Assembly: GCA_016207465.1 (NCBI GenBank)
Contig: JACQPP010000149.1
Span: 1 to 14,498 of the forward strand
From: Methanobacteriota archaeon
GTDB lineage: Archaea > Halobacteriota > Syntropharchaeia > JACQPP01
Direction of reading: 5' to 3'
DNA: 14,498 nt
The translations under genes were made by a program, and so were the position numbers. The notes beneath the pieces were generated by a model that worked only from the letters and a program-made list of their open reading frames with translations, did not search any database and was not told where the DNA came from. Below, in pieces: positions 6,626 through 12,081 of the stretch (the first letter of the stretch is position 1; the number at the start of each line of letters is the position of its first letter).

Positions 6626-7231
6626 CTATCTCTTCCGCCGAACGACCCGCTCCGCTCCCTTTGCGCTGGCCGCCTCCTTCCGGCGGGGGTCGGGCTGGAT
6701 GGCGCGCCGGAGGGCGACCCCGAGGGCCTTGAAGGCGGCCTCGAGTTTGTGGTGGTCGTCGTCCCCCTCGACGTGGACGTGGAGGGTGAGGGAGGCGCTC
6801 CTGGCGAGGGTCTCGAAGAAGTGGCGGGCGTTGCGGGTGGTCAGCCCGCCGATGCGCTTCTCGGAGAACTCCCCCCGGAAGACCGTGTGGGCCCGGCCCC
6901 CGATGTCGAGGGACACGCGGGCGATGCTCTCGTCCATGGGGACGGCGGCCTCGCCGAACCGCATCACCGGGGGGCCGGAGGCGACGGCCTCCGCCAGGGC
7001 TTTGCCGAGGACGATGGCCACGTCCTCCACGGTGTGGTGATCCCCGGTCTTCAGGTCCCCCCGGGCCCGGAGGGCGAGGTCCCAGGCCCCGTGGACGGCG
7101 AGGCTGGTGAGCATATGGTCGAGGAAGGGGACCCCGGTGTCCACCCGGGCCCGGCCCCGGCCGTCGATGTCGAGGGTGGCCTCCACCCGGGTCTCCCGGG
7201 TGTTCCTCCGCAGGCTGGCCTTGCGCTTCAT
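6626..7231 (-). CDS. hisB: Imidazoleglycerol-phosphate dehydratase
   Basis: 201 residues, normal for the monofunctional enzyme. Metal-binding histidine motifs are present in both halves: the FLDHML segment (36-41) with DHHTVED (64-70), and DHHKLEAAFKAL (159-170). These bind the two manganese ions used to dehydrate imidazoleglycerol phosphate in histidine synthesis. The C-terminal 20 residues are lysine/arginine-rich and extend beyond the usual end. The ATG at 7231 overlaps the hisA stop as ATGA, so the two are translationally coupled; the open frame upstream of this ATG is antisense or out of frame within hisA. Other his genes are not in the window. Confidence 0.97.
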   Translation of the reverse strand: MKRKASLRRNTRETRVEATLDIDGRGRARVDTGVPFLDHMLTSLAVHGAWDLALRARGDLKTGDHHTVEDVAIVLGKALAEAVASGPPVMRFGEAAVPMDESIARVSLDIGGRAHTVFRGEFSEKRIGGLTTRNARHFFETLARSASLTLHVHVEGDDDHHKLEAAFKALGVALRRAIQPDPRRKEAASAKGAERVVRRKR

Positions 7232-7947
7232 GCGGCCTCCAGTTTCAGCGCGTCCTCCAGGCGTATGGAGTTGTTGTAGAGGGCGAGGCCGATGACGCAC
7301 CCCGCGGCCCCCGCCTCCCGGGCGCGCTTCACGTCCTCCAGAGTGGCCACCCCCCCGGCCACCACCACCGGGACGCGGGCGCACTCCACCACCTGGCGGA
7401 TGGAGTCGGAGCGCACCCCCTTCATCTGTCCCTCCACATCCACGTCGGTGTAGAGAAGGGCCCCCACCCAGGGGGCCGCCCGGCCCACGAAGTCGTCAAT
7501 GGAGATGCCCGTGGAGCGGGCCCACCCCCGGCTCAGCACCATCCCCCGGCTCCCGTCCACCGCCACCATCACCCGCTCCTTGGGGAGCTTGCTCCGCACC
7601 CGGTAGAGGACGGTGGGGTCCTCCACCGCCGCGGTCCCCAGGATGACCCGGTCGGGCCCCAGGGCCGCCACCTGCTCCGCCCGCGGGAGGCTCCGGATGC
7701 CCCCGCCCGCCTGGATGAACACGCCGGGGGCCGCCTGCCGGATGGCCCCCAGCAGCGGGGTGTTCTCGCCGGTGCCGAAGACCGCGTCCAGGTCCACCAC
7801 GTGGAGGCAGCGGGCCCCCCGCCGCACCCACTCCCGGGCCACGGCCACCGGGTCGGGGCGCTCCACCAGCACCCGGTCGGGCCTCCCCTGCTCCAGGGTC
7901 ACGCACTTGCCCCCCCGGATGTCCACGGCGGGGAACACGCGGAACAT
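7228..7947 (-). CDS. hisA: ProFAR isomerase (phosphoribosylformimino-AICAR-P isomerase)
   Basis: 239 residues, a complete beta/alpha barrel. Conserved features: the N-terminal PAVDIRGGKCV with acid/base Asp9, the HVVDLDAVFG strand (about 49-58), the phosphate-binding GGGIRS (81-86), VAVDGS with Asp131, YTDVDVEGQMKG near 166-177 with Thr167, and the second phosphate-binding VVAGGVA loop. It catalyses the fourth step of histidine synthesis by Amadori rearrangement. The YTDVD...G segment fits HisA and not HisF. The ATG at 7947 begins exactly at the first barrel strand. It precedes hisB in an overlapping pair and is divergent from the PfkB kinase gene. Confidence 0.96.
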   Translation of the reverse strand: MFRVFPAVDIRGGKCVTLEQGRPDRVLVERPDPVAVAREWVRRGARCLHVVDLDAVFGTGENTPLLGAIRQAAPGVFIQAGGGIRSLPRAEQVAALGPDRVILGTAAVEDPTVLYRVRSKLPKERVMVAVDGSRGMVLSRGWARSTGISIDDFVGRAAPWVGALLYTDVDVEGQMKGVRSDSIRQVVECARVPVVVAGGVATLEDVKRAREAGAAGCVIGLALYNNSIRLEDALKLEAA

Positions 7948-7953
7948 GGGCAA

Positions 7954-7999
7954 CAGATATAGCCTCCTCTCCTGAATGAGAACCCGGGGACGATAAAAC
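7954..7999. promoter_or_regulatory. hisA / PfkB kinase divergent promoter
   Basis: The 52-base spacer has two A/T boxes. On the minus strand TTTTATCG (7991-7998) lies about 47 bases before the hisA ATG and would leave a leader carrying GGAGAGGAGG (7963-7972), a strong purine-rich ribosome-binding candidate that is somewhat distant. On the plus strand GATATAG (7956-7962) is about 40 bases before the kinase ATG. The two promoters therefore cross over each other. Confidence 0.5.
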
Positions 8000-8941
8000 A
8001 TGCCCTCCACCCGAACCCCCGAATTCCTCGGCTGCGGGGCCCTCAACGTGGACCATCTCCTCCGGGTGGAGCGCATCCCCGCCCCCGGGGGAGAGGCGGC
8101 GGTTCGCGAGACCCACACCGCCCTCGGGGGCTCGGCGGCCAACACCACCGTGGGGCTCGCCCGCCTCGGGGTCCCCACCGGGTTCATCGGCCGGGTGGGA
8201 CGGGACACCGGGGGCCAGCGGGTCCTCGACGAGATGCGGCGGGAGGGGGTCTCCACCCGCGCCATCCGCCGCGCCGTCGGGGCCACCGGCCAGGCCCTCT
8301 CACTGGTGGACCCCCGGGGGGAGCGCACCCTCCTCGTGGACCCCGGCGCCAACGACACCCTCACCCCCTCCGATGCCCCCCCTGCCATGCTGCGGGGGGC
8401 CCGCTGGCTCCACCTCTCCTCCTTCGCCTGCCTCCACGACCCCGGACCCCTCCGGGCCCAGGCCCGGATGGCCCGCGACTTCCGGGGCCAGGTGAGCCTC
8501 GACCCCGGCGCCCTCTACGCCCGCCGCGGCCTACATGCCCTCGACCCCCTCCTCCGCCACTGCGACGTCCTCCTCCCCTCCGAGGAAGAGGTGCGCCTCC
8601 TCACCGGCCTCCCCGCGGTGCCCGGGGCCCGCCGCCTCCTCCGCCGTGGCCCCACCCTCGTCGCGGTGAAACAGGGGCCCCGCGGGGCCACCGCGGTCTC
8701 CCCCGGAGAGACCTTCCACGTCCCCAGCCTCGCCCGCCGCGTGGTGGACACCACCGGGGCCGGGGACGCCTTCAACGCCGGATTCCTCTACGGCCTCTTA
8801 GGGGGACGTCCCCTCCGAGAGGCCTCCGTCCTCGGGGCCCTGGCCGCGGCCGCCTGCATCGGCAAGATGGGGGCCCGCGCCGGGCTCCCCCGCCAGCGGG
8901 ACCTGCGGGCCCGCCTGCCCGCCATCCAGGGGTCGCCATGA
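8000..8941 (+). CDS. PfkB-family carbohydrate/nucleoside kinase
   Basis: 313 residues. Both PfkB signatures are intact: GGSAANTTVGLARLG at 43-57 and DTTGAGDAFNAG at 250-261, where Asp256 is the catalytic base and GAGD forms the anion hole. An N-terminal strand with GALNVDHLLRV and the GGEA turn also fits. The family phosphorylates sugars and nucleosides (ribokinase, adenosine kinase, fructokinase types) with ATP or another nucleotide; the substrate cannot be assigned here. The stop overlaps the start of the MoaD-like gene as ATGA, so the two are co-translated. Only three cysteines-rich segments are absent and nothing indicates loss of activity. Confidence 0.92.
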   Translation: MPSTRTPEFLGCGALNVDHLLRVERIPAPGGEAAVRETHTALGGSAANTTVGLARLGVPTGFIGRVGRDTGGQRVLDEMRREGVSTRAIRRAVGATGQALSLVDPRGERTLLVDPGANDTLTPSDAPPAMLRGARWLHLSSFACLHDPGPLRAQARMARDFRGQVSLDPGALYARRGLHALDPLLRHCDVLLPSEEEVRLLTGLPAVPGARRLLRRGPTLVAVKQGPRGATAVSPGETFHVPSLARRVVDTTGAGDAFNAGFLYGLLGGRPLREASVLGALAAAACIGKMGARAGLPRQRDLRARLPAIQGSP

Positions 8942-9219
8942 AGGTCACCCTGAAGGCCTTCGCCAACCTCGGCGAGGCCCTGGGGAGGCCCGAGGTGGAG
9001 ATGGACATCCCCGAGGGGGCCACCCTCCGGGCCCTCCTGGAGGAGGCCATCCGCCGCCACCCCGGACTCCGGGGGATGCTCTTCGACGAGAAGGGGGAGC
9101 TCCGCCCCGCCATCAACGTGATGCTCAACGGCGACCAGGTCGAATACGGGGAGGGACTCGACACCCCCCTCTCCGAGGGAGACGAGGTCGCCATATTCCC
9201 CCCGGTGGCGGGCGGATGA
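8938..9219 (+). CDS. MoaD/ThiS-like ubiquitin-fold protein (possible SAMP)
   Basis: 93 residues ending in the di-glycine tail VAGG, the hallmark of sulfur carriers and ubiquitin-like modifiers that are adenylated by an E1-like enzyme. The N-terminal KVTLKAFANLGEALG strand-turn and the GDEVAIFPPVAGG end fit the MoaD group. It could supply sulfur for molybdopterin or tRNA thiolation, or act as an archaeal small modifier (SAMP); no MoaE, MoeB or ThiF gene adjoins to decide. It overlaps the PfkB gene by four bases. A new promoter follows at 9236, so transcription of the next gene is independent. Confidence 0.9.
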   Translation: MKVTLKAFANLGEALGRPEVEMDIPEGATLRALLEEAIRRHPGLRGMLFDEKGELRPAINVMLNGDQVEYGEGLDTPLSEGDEVAIFPPVAGG

Positions 9220-9235
9220 ACCGCGGGCGAACTTA

Positions 9236-9242
9236 TTTATAT
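9236..9242 (+). promoter_or_regulatory. TATA box of the 73-residue gene
   Basis: TTTATAT at 9236-9242 is centred 23 bases before the first ATG (9262) and 26 before the second (9265), which predicts a leaderless transcript. It matches the thioredoxin promoter in the ten-base string TATTTATATT, suggesting a common strong promoter form in this genome. Confidence 0.7.
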
Positions 9243-9261
9243 TGACGCGGCCTCTCTCTCC

Positions 9262-9483
9262 ATGATGAAGGACGCCGAGTGCCTGCTCCAGGAGATGAAG
9301 GAGAGGAGGGAGGCCCGCCGGGCCGCCCGGGAGACCGGGGACATCCACCCCTTCACCGGGAGGCTCGCCGCCCTCGAGGCCCGCAAGAAGGCGTGGCTCC
9401 GCCACCTCTCCCAGAGGCTGGTCCACAACGTCTGCGAGACCCACACCGAGTCCCTCCGCCTCCTCGGAGACCACAAAGAGTAA
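9262..9483 (+). CDS. Hypothetical protein, 73 residues
   Basis: No family recognised. The product is hydrophilic and mostly helical by composition: a first highly charged helix (about 3-24, with ERREARRAARE), a short GDIHPFTGR linker, and a second amphipathic helix (about 34-68). There is one cysteine near the N-terminus and one at about residue 57, and no membrane span. It may be a small helical-hairpin protein. Support for expression: a leaderless TATA box at correct distance, G/C-rich third codon positions as in neighbouring genes, and a T-rich terminator right after the stop. The start may be the first or the second of the two adjacent ATGs. Confidence 0.75.
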   Translation: MMKDAECLLQEMKERREARRAARETGDIHPFTGRLAALEARKKAWLRHLSQRLVHNVCETHTESLRLLGDHKE

Positions 9484-9489
9484 ATCCAG

Positions 9490-9501
9490 TTTCTTTCTTT
9501 T
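9490..9501 (+). terminator. T-rich terminator
   Basis: TTTCTTTCTTTT begins seven bases after the TAA of the 73-residue gene. Pyrimidine tracts of this kind act as archaeal transcription terminators, and it resembles the tracts after thioredoxin. No hairpin precedes it. Confidence 0.6.
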
Positions 9502-9502
9502 G

Positions 9503-9600
9503 ATGCGTTCAGAACGAAGACTCCAATCGCCGGGGGCCCCCCAGATTTCCGCGGGGAACCTGGGCGCCCTCGCCCTCCCCGGCTTCTGCTCCCAGAGGGA
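9503..9600 (+). pseudogene. Truncated second copy of the nuclease 5' end
   Basis: From an ATG at 9503 this frame encodes MRSERRLQSPGAPQ followed by ISAGNLGALALPGFC, nearly the same as ISAGNLGLLALPDFC in the nuclease downstream. Over the 16 codons at 9542-9589 versus 9720-9767, 35 of 48 bases and 13 of 16 residues agree, and seven of the ten differing codons are synonymous. The copy is 178 bases upstream, in a different frame, and similarity fades after the cysteine codon; the second cysteine of CPRC is missing. It uses G/C-ending codons like the rest of the genome, whereas the intact copy here does not. It is best read as a remnant, or as the displaced native 5' end of the gene. Confidence 0.6.
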
Positions 9601-9767
9601 GGTTCCACCTCCCCTCTACCCCTCCTCCCAATCGAGAAAACGAAGTGCTTTCATATGGGGTCGAAGCCCTTCGGGCTTTCTCCCACAACGTCAGGAAGTC
9701 TGACATGGCCGAATCTCCCCGGATTTCCGCTGGCAACTTAGGTCTCCTTGCCCTACCCGATTTTTGC
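9542..9767 (+). repeat. Diverged tandem partial duplication (178-bp offset)
   Basis: The segments 9542-9589 and 9720-9767 are homologous at about 73% of bases. The sequence between them includes two short inverted repeats: GGAGG/CCTCC around 9598-9613 and AAGCCC/GGGCTT at 9664-9678. From about 9631 to 9788 the base composition is visibly less GC-rich than the surroundings, with codons such as TTA, GGT, CTT, CTA, GAT and TTT. Confidence 0.6.
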
Positions 9768-10421
9768 CCTCGCTGTTTCTGGTTACAGGTCCACCTGAAG
9801 AGCCTCCCTTTCCGGATGGGGCTCCCGGGCATCTTCTCCAGCATTGACTCCTACACCAAGAAGGTGGTCCACGCCCACATGGAGCGCACCGGAAAACTCC
9901 CCGGGTGGTTCCCCGACGTCGGCCCGGTGGTCGGCTGCCTGCCGGTCCCCGGGGCCCAGAAGTACCGCTTCCTCGACCCCGGCAGCGGGGTGGTCCTCAC
10001 CGGGACCCCCGATGACATCCTCCGCCTCCGGGACGGCTCCTACCACATCGTGGACTACAAGACCGCCCGGTTCACCGGGACCCAGGACTCCCTCTTTCCC
10101 AAATACGAGGTCCAGCTCAACGCCTACGCCCTCATCGGCCAGCACCACCAGGTGGCCCCCGTCTCGGGGCTGAGCCTCATCTACTTCGAGCCCCGGGGCG
10201 ACCTCGACCCCGACGGCCACCTTGCCCTCTCCCGGGACCAGATGAACCTCGGCTTCGCCCCCCGCCTCCTCCCCGTGGAGATGAAGGCCGAGCGCCTCCT
10301 CCCCCCGCTCCTCCGGGAGGTCCGCCGCATCCACGACATGGAGAAGCCCCCCCGGGGGGTCGCCGGATGCGGGGAGTGCGCCGCCGTCGAGGCCCTCGCC
10401 CGCGCCGCCAACCACCCCTGA
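9705..10421 (+). CDS. PD-(D/E)XK (RecB/Cas4-like) nuclease with four clustered cysteines
   Basis: 238 residues from the ATG at 9705, which has GGAAG seven bases upstream; the frame is open back to 9645 but those 20 extra residues look non-coding. The nuclease core is GTPDDIL with Asp103/Asp104, then the D-Y-K at 117-119, then QLNAY at 137-141, matching the order of the PD-(D/E)XK superfamily and the RecB-type Q...Y motif. Cysteines occur as CPRC (21-24) at the N-terminus and CGEC (222-225) at the C-terminus, suggesting an iron-sulfur cluster or zinc joining the two ends, as in Cas4/AddB-like enzymes. The conserved FSSIDSYTKKVV block follows at about 44-55. No cas genes are nearby. The first ~28 codons have unusual A/T-ending usage and a second copy upstream. 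The stop is 3 bases from the convergent Fic gene. Confidence 0.85.
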   Translation: MAESPRISAGNLGLLALPDFCPRCFWLQVHLKSLPFRMGLPGIFSSIDSYTKKVVHAHMERTGKLPGWFPDVGPVVGCLPVPGAQKYRFLDPGSGVVLTGTPDDILRLRDGSYHIVDYKTARFTGTQDSLFPKYEVQLNAYALIGQHHQVAPVSGLSLIYFEPRGDLDPDGHLALSRDQMNLGFAPRLLPVEMKAERLLPPLLREVRRIHDMEKPPRGVAGCGECAAVEALARAANHP

Positions 10422-10424
10422 GGA

Positions 10425-10838
10425 CTACTTTCGCACCATCTGGGCGGCAATCGTCTCTCCAATCTGCTCCGGGGAGAGCCCCCGGGTGTCAATGGAGCGC
10501 ACGAACCGGGCCAACTCCCGCTCGTCCATGGGGAGGTCGAGCCCGAACACCTGGAGGACGAAGAGCCCCAGGGCCATGGCGGTCCGGTGGTTCCCGTCAC
10601 TGAACACCTGCTCCATGATGACATACCACATCCCGTAGGCCGCAATCATCTCGGGGGGCTCGCGGGCCTCCCCCATCTCCCCCAATTTCTGGGCCAGATG
10701 CACCAGCGCCCCCCGGTTCCGCACCCCCGCCCTGTCCACCCTCCCGTGGCGGGTCGCCGCCTCGTGAATCTCCTCCAGCAACAGGGGGTCCAGCAGTTCC
10801 AGCAGCTCGTAGCCCCGGTCCGAGGGAGAGACAGGCAT
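10425..10838 (-). CDS. Fic/Doc-like protein with degenerate motif
   Basis: 137 residues of the short Doc/Fic fold. The motif region reads Q-V-F-S-D-G-N-H-R-T-A (residues 77-87), aligning with the family H-P-F-x-D/E-G-N-x-R. The Asp-Gly-Asn and Arg are kept, but the catalytic His is Gln77 and the Pro is Val78. Flanking helices fit Doc: a RNRGALVHLAQKLGEM segment before and AMALGLFVLQVFGLDLP after the motif. Fic proteins transfer AMP or, in Doc, phosphate onto target proteins; loss of the His would be expected to abolish or change that chemistry. It lies 3 bases downstream of the HxlR gene and is certainly in the same operon. No antitoxin of the Phd type is adjacent. Confidence 0.85.
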   Translation of the reverse strand: MPVSPSDRGYELLELLDPLLLEEIHEAATRHGRVDRAGVRNRGALVHLAQKLGEMGEAREPPEMIAAYGMWYVIMEQVFSDGNHRTAMALGLFVLQVFGLDLPMDERELARFVRSIDTRGLSPEQIGETIAAQMVRK

Positions 10839-10841
10839 GGG

Positions 10842-11180
10842 CTAGGCCCGGATGCGTCCTCCTCCGCGCCCGGGCCTCAGCCATGTTTCTCCCCACCTCC
10901 GCATCTCCCTCACCAGGGGCTCCATGTCCATTCCCCCAGGGGTCAGGGAATACTCCACCGCCAGGGGCCCCTCGGCGTGGACCCGGCGGGAGACCAGTCC
11001 CCCCTCCTGCAGGGCCTTGAGGGTCCGGGAGAGGGTCTTCGAGGAGACATCGGGCATCGCCTCCTTCAACTGGTTGAACCGCCGAGGCCCCTCCAGGAGG
11101 TGGTGGACGATGCGCAACTTCCACTCGGTGCCCACCGCCTGGATGGTGGCGCTCACCCCGCAGAAGGAATCCGGTGGCAT
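10842..11180 (-). CDS. HxlR-family winged-helix transcriptional regulator
   Basis: 112 residues. The HxlR domain covers almost the whole chain: VGTEWKLRIVHHLLEGPRRFNQL (about 16-38), the recognition-helix region SSKTLSRTLKALQEGGLVSRR, the wing AVEYSLTPGG, and the terminal MRRWGETW helix. The only cysteine is Cys7, at the place where thiol-sensing relatives such as YodB carry their redox cysteine, about 13 residues before the conserved Trp20. This suggests a sensor of electrophiles, quinones, aldehydes or oxidants. It is the first gene of an operon with the Fic-like gene and is divergent from the CDGSH gene, with dyad sequences in between that are likely its own operator. The C-terminal tail is Gly/Arg-rich. 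Confidence 0.93.
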   Translation of the reverse strand: MPPDSFCGVSATIQAVGTEWKLRIVHHLLEGPRRFNQLKEAMPDVSSKTLSRTLKALQEGGLVSRRVHAEGPLAVEYSLTPGGMDMEPLVREMRRWGETWLRPGRGGGRIRA

Positions 11181-11184
11181 GGGG

Positions 11185-11264
11185 GATACCTGATGGACCC
11201 TATGCCACGTAACCCTTATATAGTTTACTATGGCTACCTGGTATCATAAGGAAATTTGGAGGTG
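11185..11264. promoter_or_regulatory. Divergent HxlR/CDGSH promoter with dyad operators
   Basis: A central TTATATA at 11216-11222 can be read as a TATA box both ways: about 49 bases before the CDGSH ATG and about 38 before the HxlR ATG. Overlapping it is the dyad TAGT-TT-ACTA (11221-11230). TACC-T-GGTA (11235-11243) is a second dyad, and GATACC (11185-11190) pairs with GGTATC (11240-11245) across the region. A strong GGAGGTG ribosome-binding site at 11258-11264 precedes the CDGSH start. HxlR proteins bind short inverted repeats as dimers, so autoregulation and control of both operons is likely. Confidence 0.65.
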
Positions 11265-11267
11265 TCC

Positions 11268-11462
11268 ATGACCCGAATCCTCACCAACGAACAGACCGGC
11301 CCCTACGCCGTCAAGGAGGGGAAGTTCCCCCTCTACATCTGCGCCTGCGGCCTGTCGAAGAACAAGCCCTACTGCGACGGGAGCCACAAGAAGACCCGCG
11401 ACGAGCAACCGGGTGTGGTCTATAAATACGAGGGAGACCGGAGAACAGAGGTCAAACCCTGA
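11268..11462 (+). CDS. CDGSH iron-sulfur domain protein
   Basis: 64 residues. The CDGSH motif is complete: C25-x-C27, Ser30, P34, C36-D-G-S-H40, giving the three-Cys one-His ligand set of a [2Fe-2S] cluster as in mitoNEET-type proteins. Such proteins take part in redox sensing and iron-sulfur transfer; the cluster is labile and redox-active. No membrane anchor is present, so it is cytoplasmic. The start at 11268 is set by the GGAGGTG sequence just upstream; a TTG start at 11256 would place that ribosome-binding site inside the gene. The VOC gene follows after seven bases and is likely co-transcribed. Confidence 0.93.
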   Translation: MTRILTNEQTGPYAVKEGKFPLYICACGLSKNKPYCDGSHKKTRDEQPGVVYKYEGDRRTEVKP

Positions 11463-11469
11463 ACATGCG

Positions 11470-12081
11470 ATGAAGCAAATCATCGAGACCCGGAAGACCC
11501 CCCGGAGCCCCGGGGACATCCGCTACCAGGGGGTCAACCACCTGGCCATGGCCACCGGGGACATGGAGAAGACCATCCATTTCTACCGGGACCTGCTCGG
11601 CTTCCGCCTCACCGCCGCCATCGGGGAGCCCGGATACCGCCACTACTTCTTCTCCATTGACGGCGTGAACGGCATCGCCTTCTTCGAGTGGCCCGGGGTC
11701 CAGCCCCTCCCCCGGAAGCCCCACGGCCAGCCCGTGCGGGGCCCCTGGGGCTTCGACCACGTGGCCTTCGGGGTCGCCACCGAGGAGGACCTCTGGGCCG
11801 TCAAGGACCGGCTGGCCGCCGCCGGATTCGAGGTGAGCGAGGTCATCGACCACGGGACCATCCACTCCATCTACACCTACGACCCCAACCACATCCCCCT
11901 CGAGTTCTCTCTCGATGTCCGCAAGAACCCCCAGCGCCTCGTCGTCGGAGACCCCCGGCCCACCCCCTCCGTGCTGGAGGGACCGGACCCCGTCCCCGGG
12001 CGGTGGCCCGAGGTCACGGAGCCCACCCCCAGGGAGAAGCGGATTGTGCTCCCGGGGATTGGGAGCGACATCAGGGATTAA
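11470..12081 (+). CDS. Glyoxalase-fold (VOC superfamily) metalloprotein
   Basis: 203 residues. A paired beta-alpha-beta-beta-beta VOC fold is evident: NHLAMATGDMEKTIHFYRDLLGFRL (about 23-47), HYFFSIDGVNGIAFFEWPG, WGFDHVAFGV and the IPLEFSL strand. Candidate metal ligands His24, Glu73, His97 and Glu145 have the order and approximate spacing of glyoxalase I (His, Glu, His, Glu). Members include glyoxalase I, dioxygenases and thiol transferases; substrate is not certain. A C-terminal 55-residue extension rich in Pro, beyond the fold, ends GSDIRD. It follows the CDGSH gene in one operon and ends convergently with the aldo/keto reductase, the two stops sharing TTAA at 12078-12081. A start at 11413 would run through the CDGSH gene and is rejected. 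Confidence 0.9.
   Translation: MKQIIETRKTPRSPGDIRYQGVNHLAMATGDMEKTIHFYRDLLGFRLTAAIGEPGYRHYFFSIDGVNGIAFFEWPGVQPLPRKPHGQPVRGPWGFDHVAFGVATEEDLWAVKDRLAAAGFEVSEVIDHGTIHSIYTYDPNHIPLEFSLDVRKNPQRLVVGDPRPTPSVLEGPDPVPGRWPEVTEPTPREKRIVLPGIGSDIRD

Noticed and set aside
9663..9679. AAGCCC/GGGCTT hairpin as a terminator or recombination site
   Set aside because: Only six base pairs, no T-tract after it and no partner site; reported only as part of the duplicated region.
9645..9704. Earlier start for the nuclease gene
   Set aside because: The extra 20 residues do not resemble a family N-terminus and include a hairpin-forming segment; the ATG at 9705 has a purine-rich sequence at suitable distance.
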